64,000 nt of DNA from Brachypterus glaber (Eukaryota; Arthropoda; Insecta; Coleoptera; Kateretidae). Both the position numbers and the translations under genes were made by a program. Of the stretch, positions 35,058-46,869 are shown in pieces. The stretch is taken from NCBI GenBank assembly GCA_958510825.1, contig OY294048.1, positions 24,935,887-24,999,886 on the forward strand, given 5' to 3'. Numbering within the stretch: the stretch's first letter is position 1; each line of letters begins with the position of its first letter. Under the pieces are notes generated by a model. It had not been told where the DNA came from. It saw nothing but the letters and a program-made list of their open reading frames with translations, and made no database searches.

Positions 35058-35790
35058 CGTAGTAGTAGTAGTAGTAAATTTTTGGGTTGGCCAAAGCCGG
35101 ACAACTAGGCCATTTCTGGCCCTTTTTGTCACCCCAGGCAATCCCAGTCATTTACTAATTTGAGTCCTCCTTGAACCTGCCCATCCTTTCAACAAAGGTC
35201 AGGATATTGGCCCAGGGGAGATCTCTTAGTTCCTCTTGGTTGAGTGTTTGAGTTTCAAACACTTACAACCTGATCCTGTTGTATCTGACACACTCAGCTA
35301 AGTAATGAGAGGATGTTTCATTCTCTCCACATTCTGGGCATAGCAGAATCCGCATTGTTGCCAGGTGCTTCCCTAGCTTGCAGTGGCCCATGAGGACCCC
35401 TACAAGTTGTCTGAGTGCAGTTCTTCCTTTTTCCAGCAACCAGTCGGTCTTTGATTTGCTTGGGCCAACCAGGAAGTCCCTAGCTTGCTGGCAAACGTCG
35501 ACCACCCTCCATTGCTCCATTAGCTTGGTATAAGCCCACTCATCAGACTCTTGGCCTTATGACCACCGTGTAGATCCATCTAAGGACCTTTGGTGTAACA
35601 CTCCAGGGTTTTTCCACAACTCGATGTATTTGCCAAAAGGTCGATGTAGACTTGTCAAGGACTATCTACATGAGCCTTCCAGCTAAGCCTGGTATCCAAG
35701 GTTACTCCCAAGTACTTTACCTCCTGAGATAATTCAAGTGTTTGGATTTTAACCTGTAACTACAGACGTGAAATTTGAGTCGCACTGCCA
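35058..35790 (-). pseudogene. LINE copy 2, internally deleted, with (TAC)n tail
   Basis: Same family as 581-12362. Minus-strand order: RT thumb sequence (LSQEVKYLGVTLDTRLSWKA, about 35700-35760), then after a deletion of most of the RNase H region the C-terminal part (EQWRVVDVCQQARDFL, LVGVLMGHCKLGKHL, CPECGENETSSHYLAECVRY), and the tail (TAC)n at 35060-35076. The zinc site C-x2-C...H...C is intact. The RT part holds a stop. It preserves the target sequence CCAGTCGGTCTTTG uninterrupted. Confidence 0.85.
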
Positions 35791-36238
35791 CAGACATGAC
35801 TTCTCTCAGATGGTTACTTGCCTTTGTAAGAAATAAATAAAAATTGTGTTTTTTAATATTTTTTATTTACACGGATTTATTGGTCATTTGAATTTAATAT
35901 GTAATGAGTTTTATACTTATTTGAAAATCAAAACATAACAATTGCATAAATGGTTTTATTTAAAAATGTACAAAAAGTAAAAAATAAAACAAAAAATGAA
36001 AAATAAAAAAACAAAAAAATAAAAAAACGTGAAAAAAACTAATGAATAACCATATGTCTAAAAAAATATAATTTTCTCAAAATAATCACATGGGTGAAAA
36101 ACTGCATTCGATTTTTGGTTAATTTTTACATGTTTTTCTATTGCATTCTAAGCACAGTGCACTGGCCTTAAAAAAATGGGCCTTTCTAAAGGCTAAGTTT
36201 CCTACCGTTCAACCTCCAAGTTGATTTTATGTCTAAAC
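35791..36238. other. Noncoding A-rich stretch
   Basis: Runs of A and AT repeats, with no gene or recognisable element. Confidence 0.6.
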
Positions 36239-37400
36239 CAGGGTGGCCACTCTCTGGAAAGCCGGGAAAATCGGGAAAAGTCAGGGAATTTTGTGAGATA
36301 TCAGGAAAATTTTTGAAAAAAGGAAAATTTTTGAAAAAAGCAAAAATTTATAATTTCCAATCCAGAGTATGCCTATTTATTAAAAAAATTTCGCCTACGC
36401 TATACTTCTGTATAAAAGATTTGCCTATAAAAAAATCAAATTTGCCAAACAAGTTTTTTTTTTGCAATATTTTCACCTACAAAATTGTTAATAATAATAA
36501 TAATAATTTATTTACGGCAGAGCCAATTTAAGTTTACAATATACTAGTTACTTAAATATACTAGTTACTTAAATATACTAGTTACTTAAATATACTAGTT
36601 ACTTAAATATATATCACAGTCTATCTAGTCCACTTTTTACCTGTATTTTAAATCTATTTAGGGACACAGAAAAGTCCAAATCCATTTTATTTGCTAACAA
36701 ACACAATCTATTTATTGGCGAATTTAATATATAATTTGTTCTACAAAACTCAGTGTAAAATATATTATTAGTTCTAGAACTCCGCTGAGGAGTTCTTAGC
36801 TATAAAGCTGTAGAAAACAAGCAAAAAAACTATTTTTGCCTATACTTTTATGTATAATTAAAATTTTCGCATGCGGCACTAATGTTGTGCTTTTGTTACA
36901 AAGGCATGTATTTTTTTTAATTTGCAAAGGCCTAATTTGTTTAATAACTTACTTTTATCTAATTTTGTTGCATATAATTTTTTAAAAAATTCGCCTGCGG
37001 CGCTTATTCCGCTTTTTTTTAAGAATTCGGGTATTATTTTTTATTTGCAGTCATAGTTTATTTAAAAGTTACTTTTTTTCATATTATTTTAATTTTTTTG
37101 TGCTTGTTTTACAAATTCATACATTTTTTTTTTGATTTGTAAAGGTTTCATTTGTTTAAATAAAGTAAACTTTTTGCATATTATTGTAAACATTTTAGCT
37201 GGCGCTTTTACTAAGCTAAGCTAAGATATCTAAGCACTTCTTTTCGACTGACTCAAGATTTCTTTTTCCATATATGTCGGGAAACAGTCGTTTTTTTTTT
37301 GTCATAAGACTGCTTATTGGTCAGGGAAAAATCAAAAAAATTGCCTGGAAAACCGGGAAAAGTCATGGAAATTTTTTTTTGAAAAATAGTGGCCACCCTG
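36239..37400. mobile_element. CAGGGTGGCCACT-ended hAT-like element
   Basis: The ends are CAGGGTGGCCACT and AGTGGCCACCCTG, each followed inward by CCGGGAAAA and GTCAGGGAA-like blocks. The CAGGG start suggests hAT, but the flanking 8-mers GTCTAAAC and CTGATCTC do not match. The interior holds a tandem 18-bp repeat (36537-36614) and a TTCGCCTGCGGCGC block. No transposase. Confidence 0.6.
36537..36614. repeat. 18-bp tandem repeat, four units
   Basis: ATATACTAGTTACTTAA repeats four times with almost no divergence. Confidence 0.9.
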
Positions 37401-38156
37401 CTGATCTCAGCTTATGCATTATCTTACCTCCTGCCTTATGCGAGGGGTTTTGAATCTCCTTTCAGGAGTAATGAATTGTAATTTAGAGGGTTCAGGTAAA
37501 CTGTTATATTTTCTATAATAAAAACCTAATATTATTAGTAATAAATACAAATAATTAGATGGCTTTTTGCAGAAAGAAACTGCAAAAATTTGTCCAATTA
37601 AAAAATACATAAAGTTTAAAATACTAACGTAACTACAGACCTGAGGTCTTATGGACACTGCACACATCAAAAATCGTATAAAACAAAGTGACTGTCAACT
37701 GTGAGTCCTGTCTCTCTACTGATAATGTGAAAAAGTCCAAGTCACGTAGAAGGGATATTCCGAAAAATCGACTGTCAGAGTACGTCTAACAGGCCACACG
37801 TCTGTGATTACGGGTTAACTTTTACCCAAAATATTTTTGTCTCCGGAAATCGGGGAGGTATGGTCACCCTAATCAAAATTACTTAATTTCCGTTTTTGAG
37901 TATGGATATAAACACTTTTTGCAAAAAAAAAAACAATTTAATATTTTTTTACTTGCTTTTTTATACATGGCAGTGTTGCGCAGATGTTAAATAATAAATT
38001 TCCAATAGTTACGTCCAATAGCCAACATTTTTGTTATAACTTATAATAATCATAACTTATGATGATGATAAATAAAAAAAGAATTCCGGCGCTAATATGT
38101 TAAAAAGGGCATACCATTAGTCAATTTTTTGTGGTAATGCTGGTTAACCTGTATGT
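37401..38156. other. Noncoding stretch
   Basis: Near 37840-37870, TCTCCGGAAATCGGGG...TATGGTCACCCTA mirrors TAGGTTGACCAT...GTCCCCGGAAACCGGGG at 34913-34945, so the two may be ends of an old repeat spanning the LINE copy. No gene. Confidence 0.5.
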
Positions 38157-41100
38157 CACGGTTCACCTGGGCGATTTTAAATAAAAATTTCGTGGACCCC
38201 TACATTTTTTGGATTAAAACATACCTGATGACATAAGAAATCAATTTCCATTTGAAAGAAAATCGTAAAAGATACACTTTTTTAGAAAGATAAAAAAACG
38301 TTTTTTTGAGTAATAGGGTGTGTCAAAAAATTCCGATTTGCGAAATCGAAAACGCTCTCTGGCTCAAAAGTTGCTCCTTAGTAAAAAACTGGCCACTCAA
38401 AAATGAGCCAAATCGATTAATGTTTAGAGGTACCCAGCAAACACACCAGCAATGGGCCGGCAACGGCACAATGCCGCAAGCCGATAAAGAGTCATCGGTT
38501 CGTTGACGACATGCCATTACCGGCCCGGTAATGGAAGTGTCGCACAAGCCGATAACTGGCCGGTAATGGCAAGCCGATAACGGGCCGGTAATGGCAAGCC
38601 GATAACGGGCCGGTAATGGCTAGCCGGCAGACTACCGATAATTGAGGGGTATAGAATCAAATAGTGTCAAATGTCCACTCATGTGAATTTTACTTCAGAA
38701 GCAAAAAAAAACGAATTAAAACACACTCGATCGGCAAATTTGTATTGTTTTGTATAATTTGATATATAGCAAATTATACAAAACAATACAAATTTGCCGA
38801 CCGAGTGTTTTATTTCTTTTTTTTTTTTTTGCTTCTGAAGTAAAATTTACATGACTGGACATTGCACTGAAATGTTATATTATTTTGTTAGTTCTTTTTT
38901 TTGGCCCTATTTAAGGCACCAAAAAAAATCAATGGGCCGTAACTCCATTAGGACCGATTTGCGGCCCTATGTTTATATAAACTTTTTTTCATATTTTTTG
39001 ATGTAGTATATGTACCCTCAAGGCTGAATGCGAGTTCTGCGACACCCTGTATATTTAACGAAAAAATATGAAACTTTAAAAATGTTCGTCTGTCTGTCTG
39101 ATGTCACGTTCTTTGTAGACAAGATAACTCAAGAACTTTTGAAAGTAATCCCCCCAAAAACAAAAAAGTTACAAGGGGGTTACTTTAAAAAAAATCAAAA
39201 AAAGCTGAAATTTCGATTAACGTTATAACGTTGAAAGTATAGGTACTTTTTTAGAAAAAAATACTTTTATTATAATCATCAATTCTACCAATTTTAAAAG
39301 TAATCCCCCAAAAACCAAAAAAACTTATGGGGGTTAAACTTTTTTAAAAAATGTAAAAACCTCGGGAGAAACTATTACAATTTTTTTTTTCGTTTTTTGC
39401 ATAAAAAAAATAAAAAATAAATAAAAATTAAAATTTTTCAAAAATTTTTTTTTCGAAAAATTTTGTTTTTTCACTTTTTTTTTGTTTTTCACGAAAAGAT
39501 CTTAAGATCTTTTATTAAGTATTGAAAAAAATGGTTCGATGTTTTTTTTTTATTTTTTGAAAAAACCTTTGTAATGAACTATAGGGAAAAGTATTATTTT
39601 GTTGGAGGTTGGATCAGTATTTTACCATGGCATAAAAAAGAACGATAATATCGATCGTTTTAGAATATTATTCTGAATAAGTTTTTATATTTTAGTACCT
39701 ACGGAACCTTAACGAGCTTCTTTCCCGCCCTGGGATCTTAAATGCGACTTAAATGCAAGTGAATTAATTGTTAATTTAGTATTTAGTAAAAAAAATGTAA
39801 TTACTTACTTTTTATCTTCAAAAATCATTATTAAGAATTGTAAATAAACACATGCCACAGAAAATTTGCATTAATGAACTTTATCACTGACGCAGCAAAA
39901 TCACAACACAAGAGGCCAGTTTGAGTTGAAGCTCTCGGAGCATAGTTCTATCTCTTTCTAACTACTTGTTTTAAAAGAGATAGAACTATGCTCCAAGCGC
40001 TCCAAGCTTCAACTCAAACGGCCCTAAGAACACAACCCGCGCAAAACTTGCGCATGCGTCTTGACTTCTTCTCCTTCTACGCAACATCATATTTTAAATT
40101 GGCGTTGTATCGTCGGCCACAGATCGGTCCTTTACAGGCTAGCCGATAATCGGCAAGCCAGCAATGGCCAATAATTATTTATGCCGATTATCGTACGGTG
40201 GTTTGCTGGGTAGCTCAAAGCAATCAAACTTTGAAAATATCGGTACCTGTTTTTCGGATAAAAAGTGATTGTATATAAAATTAAGGAAATTTTGGAGGGT
40301 TTCTTTGGTAATATTTAGAAACAATACTAATTGTTAGAAAACTAAAAAAAATTGTATTTCCCCTTCCCTTAAGTTAGAACATAAAAAAATCGCCAATTAT
40401 TTGAAGATTTTGCGAAAATTTATTGAAAATGGGCATATTTAAAAGGACATAACTTCCTTAGGAATGATTTTTTGACCAAGGTGCATATAAACTTTTTTTA
40501 TGTTTTTAATGTTAAATAACCACTCATTACTAAAATATTTGTTTTTTGCTTTATATTTTTTTATTTTTTTATTTTTGGTTCTTCATGCGTAAAAATTTAC
40601 TTTTAAATGCATTTATCTTTAAAACGGTTAAACCTGCGATGTTAAACCACAGAAACTTTTTTGTGTATTTTTACATAAAAAAGTATTCCAACCAAAAAAT
40701 AAAAAAAAGTACACCGAAAAAACAGAAAATCCACCAGGTTTCTAAATTATTTTTTTTTACTCAACTTGAGGAAAAAAATTATGTTTTCTGTATTGTCATG
40801 AAGGTTAACATGTATGTACTAATATATAATTTTGCAGATTTTTTATTTAAAACTATTTTTTATGCACTTTTAAAAACTTGCAAAAATAAAATTTTCGCGA
40901 AATCTTCAAATAATTGGCGATTTTTCATGTTCTAACTTAAGGGGAGGAGGATATAATTGTTTTAGTTCTTACATTTAGTATTGTTTCTAAATATTACCAA
41001 ACCCTCCAAAATTTCCTCAATTTTTATCGGTATCAGTTTTTATCCGTAAAACAGGTACCAATTTTTTTTTAAGTGCTTTGAGCTACCTCTAAACATTTAT

Positions 41101-41335
41101 TGATTTGGCTCATTTTTGAGTGGACACTGTTTTTTACTAAGGAGCAAATTTTAAGCCATAGGGCGTTTTTGATTTTGAAAATCCTTATTACTCAAAAAAA
41201 CGTTTTTTTTATCTGTCTAAAAAAGTGTATCTTTTACGATTTTCTTTCAAATTTCTTATGTCATCAGTTATGTTTTAGTCCAAAAAATGTAGGGGTCCAC
41301 GAAAATTTTATTTAAAATCGCCCAGGTGAACCGTG
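38157..41335. mobile_element. CACGG-ended foldback, interrupted by another TIR element
   Basis: The ends are CACGGTTCACCTGGGCGATT and its exact complement at 41335. The left arm is 38157-38432 plus 40213-about 40450. The right arm is about 40840-41335. The left arm is split by the 38433-40210 element. Flanks TATGT and ATGTA share ATGT, an imperfect duplication. A copy of the right arm opens the window (1-528). Confidence 0.75.
38433..40210. mobile_element. CCCAGCAAAC-ended TIR element with GCCGGTAATGGC array
   Basis: The ends are CCCAGCAAACACACC and GGTGGTTTGCTGGG, flanked by TA (38431-38432 and 40211-40212). Removing it restores the arm of the host foldback. Just inside the left end (38455-38640) is a GC-rich array of GCCGATAAC and GGCCGGTAATGGC units of about 29 bp. 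The right end (40130-40200) carries GCCGATAATCGGC-type motifs. The interior holds two hairpins (38664-38868 and 39910-40020). No transposase. Confidence 0.8.
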
Positions 41336-44300
41336 ATGTATCTCTTTCTCTGTTTAATTCACGAGTTAAAAAAGAAAGAAATACAGTATAAGCTCGATAA
41401 TGTGAAAATGCGTATCTATATATGAACTATTATTTTTTGTGAATACCAGAGTTGATACTTTCATTACAATAACAGACGTATTTAGGGTTTTACTTATTTT
41501 GCATTCACATTGTAAAATTTATGTAAGAAATTCATTTATTTATCCTAATAGACTGGATATCCTTATTTTTCAAAGCATTCGGATGCTTAAATCCAATAAA
41601 AAATATCTTCTTTCTTAGGGTTGTTTTTAAAAAAGGGTATGGGGAACGGGCCTAAGAAGGCTGCCCCTCAATTCGTTTGGAATTTGACGATTTTAAGCAT
41701 AATCGGGACCTGAAGTTTTTTGTAACATGCACTTCTTATTTTTTTAAATTGTGTGGGACCTTATTTGAAACAACTTACCCTGAACAGAATTTTAATTGGA
41801 TTTTTCGTTCTCGAGTTATTTAAGAAAAATTGGAGCATAAATGACGTCATTTATGTCCCCGAGAGGATAAATTTTTATTTCTTTATTGGTTAAAATGCGC
41901 CAGGTTGCCGATGTACTTGGCCAACTTCAGAAAATCTCGTGATATAGTTCGCGGAATGTGTGACAATGTAAATAAACAAATTAGGTTAGGTTATCTGTCA
42001 AAGTATCAGAAATATTTTGCAGTAAAATGAAGAACCAAACTAAAACACTCGAAGCTGGCTAGTGGCGGTCCCTGTGGCAAAGGCCATTTAATCCAGAAGT
42101 AGAAGAAGAAAAACTTCAGTTTATATGTAAATGTTTCTAACAGTGCAAAGTTTGTGTGTGGTTATTAAGACATTGCAAATTCTAATAAAGGATATGTAGC
42201 TTTTGTAAGTTCTAATGTACATTAAATTACACATATATGTGTAATACCTATAGGCCTAGTGGGCGACTCTTGCATTTTACAGTAGTACACAGTACAAGAA
42301 AAAACCTAAGAGGGTTTTTTGTCTAACCAAATGTATTGTTTTTGTTCTTTAATTCTTAAACATGACAATGAACTGTTTGACTGCAAAATGCAGGAGTGCA
42401 AGAGCCAATGAACAGATATATAAATGTCCAATTAAATGTTGTTCTTTTAGGTTCTGAAACAAAAGAAAAGGAAATGTATTTTTGGAATCAAGATAACTGA
42501 AGATATTTGATAAGTAAGTTTTATTTGTTTTTTTTATATATTCTTTATATTATACAAATATGGAATGTTCCTAATACAGGGTGAAACAGAGTCTTATGCA
42601 TTTAGTCTTGAGTATGCTTTAATATAACTCCACCCTGTCCCATCTTGGGAACATTGTTTATTATTATTGAAATTTAGTGCCATCACCATTAAATTTTAAT
42701 AAAAATATTGTAACAGCTTTACAGTGTAGAGTCTACACCTTTAACTTTTTAACATGCTATCGACTTAAACAAATGGACCTTGAAGTATAAACTGTTGCTG
42801 TACTTTTTTAAAGAATAATAATAAAGTTTGTTCGGGATATGCTAGAATCAGTTCTGGACTACTGTTTATTGGTTATTTAAAGTCATGCTTACAAGGATTA
42901 AACCTCCATAGGTCAAAACCAGTTCTGAACAGTTTATAAGTCAAATCCCAAACAAGCCTATAGGATGTGCAGTAGGGTGGTCGCGAAAATTCAAATTGAA
43001 TATACGAATGCTACCCACACAAAAATTTGTTGCCCTTTAGGGTAATATGAATTATCCAAAATTTGAAGTCAATCGAAATACGTTAAGGCACCACACAGTG
43101 GTCCTAAAGTTTTTAAACGTACCCATTTTACGAGCTTCTTTAATTTTACACTTATAAATTAGCAGATTTTGAAAACTGTTATCAACTATAATTGTTGCCT
43201 TATTTGTGACTATTGCCTACGTAAAATTTAAGGTGGATCACAAGTCGTTTAGAGTTGGCACAAGAACCTTAAAGTTCAAAAATTCCATAATTTTACTAGC
43301 TTTTTTTATACATTTTCTACCCTTGTATCCACATGGTGTAAAAATGTTAACGGGCCCTAGTCTGAAATTGTAGACTTATACATGTATATTATATATGCAA
43401 AATTTTAGGGGAATCGGAAAAAGTGTTTAAAAATGGACGATTTTATTTTTTTTTACTTTAAAATTAAAAAAATATATAAGATTACAAATATTTTTAGTTT
43501 TTTTTTTGCTCTTGTTCATGTTTTATTTTTTTTTTAGTTATTATTTAACTTCAATTTCTAGTTTGTTAGTTTGTTACTATGTTAGTTTGTTAGTTAGTTT
43601 GTTAAGTAGGACACCTTATGTTATGCTAAAATTTGGTATAGTTATTTATCTTTGAAGACAATAGAATATAATAAAAAAAATCAAATCATTCCTCCAACCC
43701 CCCCCCCCCTCGTTGGGGGAGGTATACCTCTTTTTCAATTATATTCTATATTTTTTATACCTAAACTGGTTTCTCGTTAAGCACTTATATCACTTTCAGA
43801 TTTCTAGTTTATATACATTATAATGTATGATGTATAATTATATACTGGGTGACACAAGAAGTATTGCCTACGAATTATCTCCTTAACTATAAAAGATAAC
43901 TTTTTAAAATTTATAGAGCTTGTATGAACCGTAAATACCCCGATTTTGGCATCTTCATTATAAAAAGTATCACTTCCGGTCTAAGCGGAAGTAATAGCAA
44001 CTTTTGATTTTTAAATGAAACCCTATAATACATTTTCAGATTCGTCTTTAATTTCTCTTTTCATTGATATATAACAAGTCGATATTTGCATTAAAGATGG
44101 CACCACAGGACCCATTTTTCATAAAAACAACATGGCGGTTCTATGACGTCCATATTGGAATATTTCTAAAACTTGACATTTTAAATCTTTTAGTAGTGGG
44201 CTAAGAGTTTACTGAAACTGATTTTCTTTTTTTTTATGAAAATAGCGTTATTTTAAAGTTTTTTTTTAATCATCAACGCCATTTTTTGGTAATTTTTTAA

Positions 44301-44382
44301 ATGAAACGACCTATTTTTGATTTCATTAAACTAAAAACACGGGTATACGCCACAAGAAAAACGTACAAATACTCTAATAGCG
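41336..44382. other. Noncoding stretch, no gene supported
   Basis: 41900-42540 has a more balanced composition and possible splice-like signals (TTCTTTTAG at 42443), but only very short frames. From 43850 a TATACTGGGTGACACAAGAA start and a CTTCCGGTCTAAGCGGAAG hairpin (43973) suggest the end of a mariner-type element. A short C run lies at 43700. Confidence 0.5.
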
Positions 44383-44471
44383 TTGGCCCTTTTCGGGGAA
44401 AATTACCATATTCCGTTGGGATCCAATATAGCTCCCAACGGAATATGGCCATTTTCCCCGAAAAGGGCCAA
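44383..44471. repeat. Long palindrome ending at an assembly gap
   Basis: TTGGCCCTTTTCGGGGAAAA and CCATATTCCGTTGGGA are mirrored by TCCCAACGGAATATGG and TTTTCCCCGAAAAGGGCCAA with a loop of about 12 bases. The hairpin stops exactly where the run of N begins. Confidence 0.9.
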
Positions 44472-44671
44472 NNNNNNNNNNNNNNNNNNNNNNNNNNNNN
44501 NNNNNNNNNNNNNNNNNNNNNNNNNNNNNNNNNNNNNNNNNNNNNNNNNNNNNNNNNNNNNNNNNNNNNNNNNNNNNNNNNNNNNNNNNNNNNNNNNNNN
44601 NNNNNNNNNNNNNNNNNNNNNNNNNNNNNNNNNNNNNNNNNNNNNNNNNNNNNNNNNNNNNNNNNNNNNNN
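44472..44671. other. Assembly gap, 200 N
   Basis: Exactly 200 N. Open frames reading through it are not real. True size unknown. Confidence 0.98.
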
Positions 44672-44799
44672 TGGGATCACAATATATTATTTATGCCTAT
44701 TTAGGAACACTATCTTTGAACTATTAATACTTAATTAAGTATATGTATTATAACTGAAAACGTATTTACAATATATATTTCTATGTTACATTTAATTCT

Positions 44800-45034
44800 G
44801 GTTTCGTAATTTCGCTAGTTTTAATCACTTTCAGGTCAACGAGGGCTGGTACAGTTAAAATTACGTGGCGCCTAGGTATTTGAAAATCTATTTATTGGTC
44901 TATGAGACCCACCCCGTCTTCACTGAGTGAAGGGGCACTGTACCAGAGTCCTCTAGTAGAAATTGAGCCACGTAGACAGTAACGACCCTAGTTAAGGGAT
45001 TTTTAACGTTACAATTTGGCGCTTGATGTTTGGG
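44800..45034 (+). repeat. Ty3/gypsy-type LTR end and primer-binding site
   Basis: The sequence ...ACGTTACA at 45006-45013 followed by ATTTGGCGCTTGATGTTTGG looks like the end of a 5' LTR and a TGGCGC-type primer-binding site at 45017, at the correct side of a downstream gag. The LTR start is not defined and may lie in or before the gap. No 3' LTR is seen. Confidence 0.5.
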
Positions 45035-46869
45035 GGTAGTTTAATTTTTTTTTTGATTTAGGGGTTAATAAATTGGGTTTTAAATAATCGTATAATTTAA
45101 TATATTTTTTATAGGTTGGCATTTATATTGGCTTAAATTAATTTAAAATTAAAATTAATTTAGATTTTAAATTTTAAAGCAGTGTTGGTTGGCCTAATTT
45201 TGTTTGAGGATATCAGTAAATATGTCTTGGTAAAAAAAAAAACATTTGAACTAATGGTTCATTTATTTATTGTTGGTTTGAATTTGTAGAGTTGTGGTTA
45301 GGCTATTTATTAATGTAATTATTTATTTACATGTTGGTACATGTTATATATTTTTTTCAACAAAAAAAAAATATTTATTTATTTAGGTGGTTCATAGTCG
45401 TTGAAATTATTTATTTAAAAGAATGTTAGATTTTATTAATTATTAAGGTGGTACAACAATTTTTTTCGATATAAAAAAAAGCTAAATTTTGGATACTTTT
45501 TTCTTTAATTTTTTAGTATAAATGGACAATATTTTTTAATTTAGGTAGTCTGAGTGAAAAATTATTTGTACATTTTGGTTTTAAATATTGTGAAGTGGTA
45601 TATTTTAATTTAACCTAAATTAATAATATACTCACTTTTTTAAATATTCGTCGTTAATAATAGTTTTCCCTACAGATACTAGAATGTTTTAGAAATAGGA
45701 AATGAGTTCTTATTAATTTTTTTTGTGGGCTTTATCACTGGATTAGGAAATTGCCTATATATTAAATAATAATTTATTACACTACGGTACTTACAAAAAA
45801 ATATTGTCGCATTATTTTGTTTTTTGGTTAAACAAAAAAAAAACTTTTTTCATATTTTGTTCGGGTTCATTACAGTGCAATTAAATTAATTTTTCGGAAA
45901 AATAGAAAGGTACCCACAGTTTATAAAAAAAAATAGATTATAGGTAAATATACAGGGTGGTCCCCTGCACTTGGGTTAAAATTATTTTATATTTTAGGAG
46001 TTGGTCCAAAAATTTAAAATCTTCGGATAATAGAAAAATAATAGTAAATATATACAGGGTGGTTCGTGCGGTGTAGCATTTTAATAAATTAGGTATAGTT
46101 AGGCATTATAGTTACAGACTTAGTTATTTGGCGCTTGGGTTAGGTGGTTTTCGATTTTTTTTTTCAAAAATATACAGGGGGTTAAGAAAATACTTGGAAG
46201 TTGAAACAAAAATATAGGAGTGCGATTTTTTTTATTAATTTAGTTTATTTTAGATTTAAACCTAGCCTTATTTCGAACCTTTATATATACAGGGTGGAAA
46301 AAAAATACCTACCCAACCAAAGACTTATAACTAGGTTTATTCTATTTAATTCAGATACCTAATTTTTGGAATAATATACAAGGTGTGCTGGTAAAATAAA
46401 AAAAAAAAAAACTAGAGTGTGTCTTGATATTGTTTTGATTTTTAATTGTTTATATTAATAAAAATATAGTTGTTGTTGACCCATGAAATATTGTCTTGAA
46501 TTTATACGGAAGTTACCAAAGTTGAACTTAGTCGCAAATATTTTATTTTTATTTTTTTTCCAAATTTTACATAGCCGTTCGTTTAGTAAAAAGTGATAGT
46601 GCAGTTGTTACCTAGTACTCTTCTGTTGTGATACACTTAGGGTTATTTTAGTTAATACTAGTAGTGTTTATAGTTAGTACAATTTTAGTTTACTACATAC
46701 AGAGTGATTCTCAAGTTAGTGGGTTTATATACAGGGTAAGTCAAGTTAGGGGATTCACATACAGGGTAATTCGAGTTAGTGGGTATACATACAGGGGGAT
46801 TTAAGTTAAGGTGTTCAAATACAAATTAGTAGTGTAAGTTTGGCCATTTCTGAGGTTTAGTAAATTAAT
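45035..46869 (+). other. Unusually long leader of the gypsy-like element with TACAGGG motifs
   Basis: AT-rich noncoding leader of about 1.8 kb between the primer-binding site and gag. TATACAGGGTGG-like motifs recur at about 45950, 46052, 46172, 46286 and 46374, then closely spaced at 46697, 46728, 46756 and 46789, alternating with AAGTTAGTGG or AAGTTAGGGG. A second TTTGGCGCTTGGGTTAGG block occurs at 46129. Confidence 0.55.

Noticed and set aside
38455..38640. CRISPR-like array of 29-bp units
   Set aside because: The units are contiguous without spacers and lie in the subterminal region of a TIR element in an animal genome.
41995..42005. TTAGG-like telomeric repeat (TTAGGTTAGGTTA)
   Set aside because: Only two to three units; chance in AT-rich DNA.
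44297..44738. Open frames on both strands across the N run
   Set aside because: They exist only because N codons contain no stop; the flanks are a palindrome, not coding sequence.
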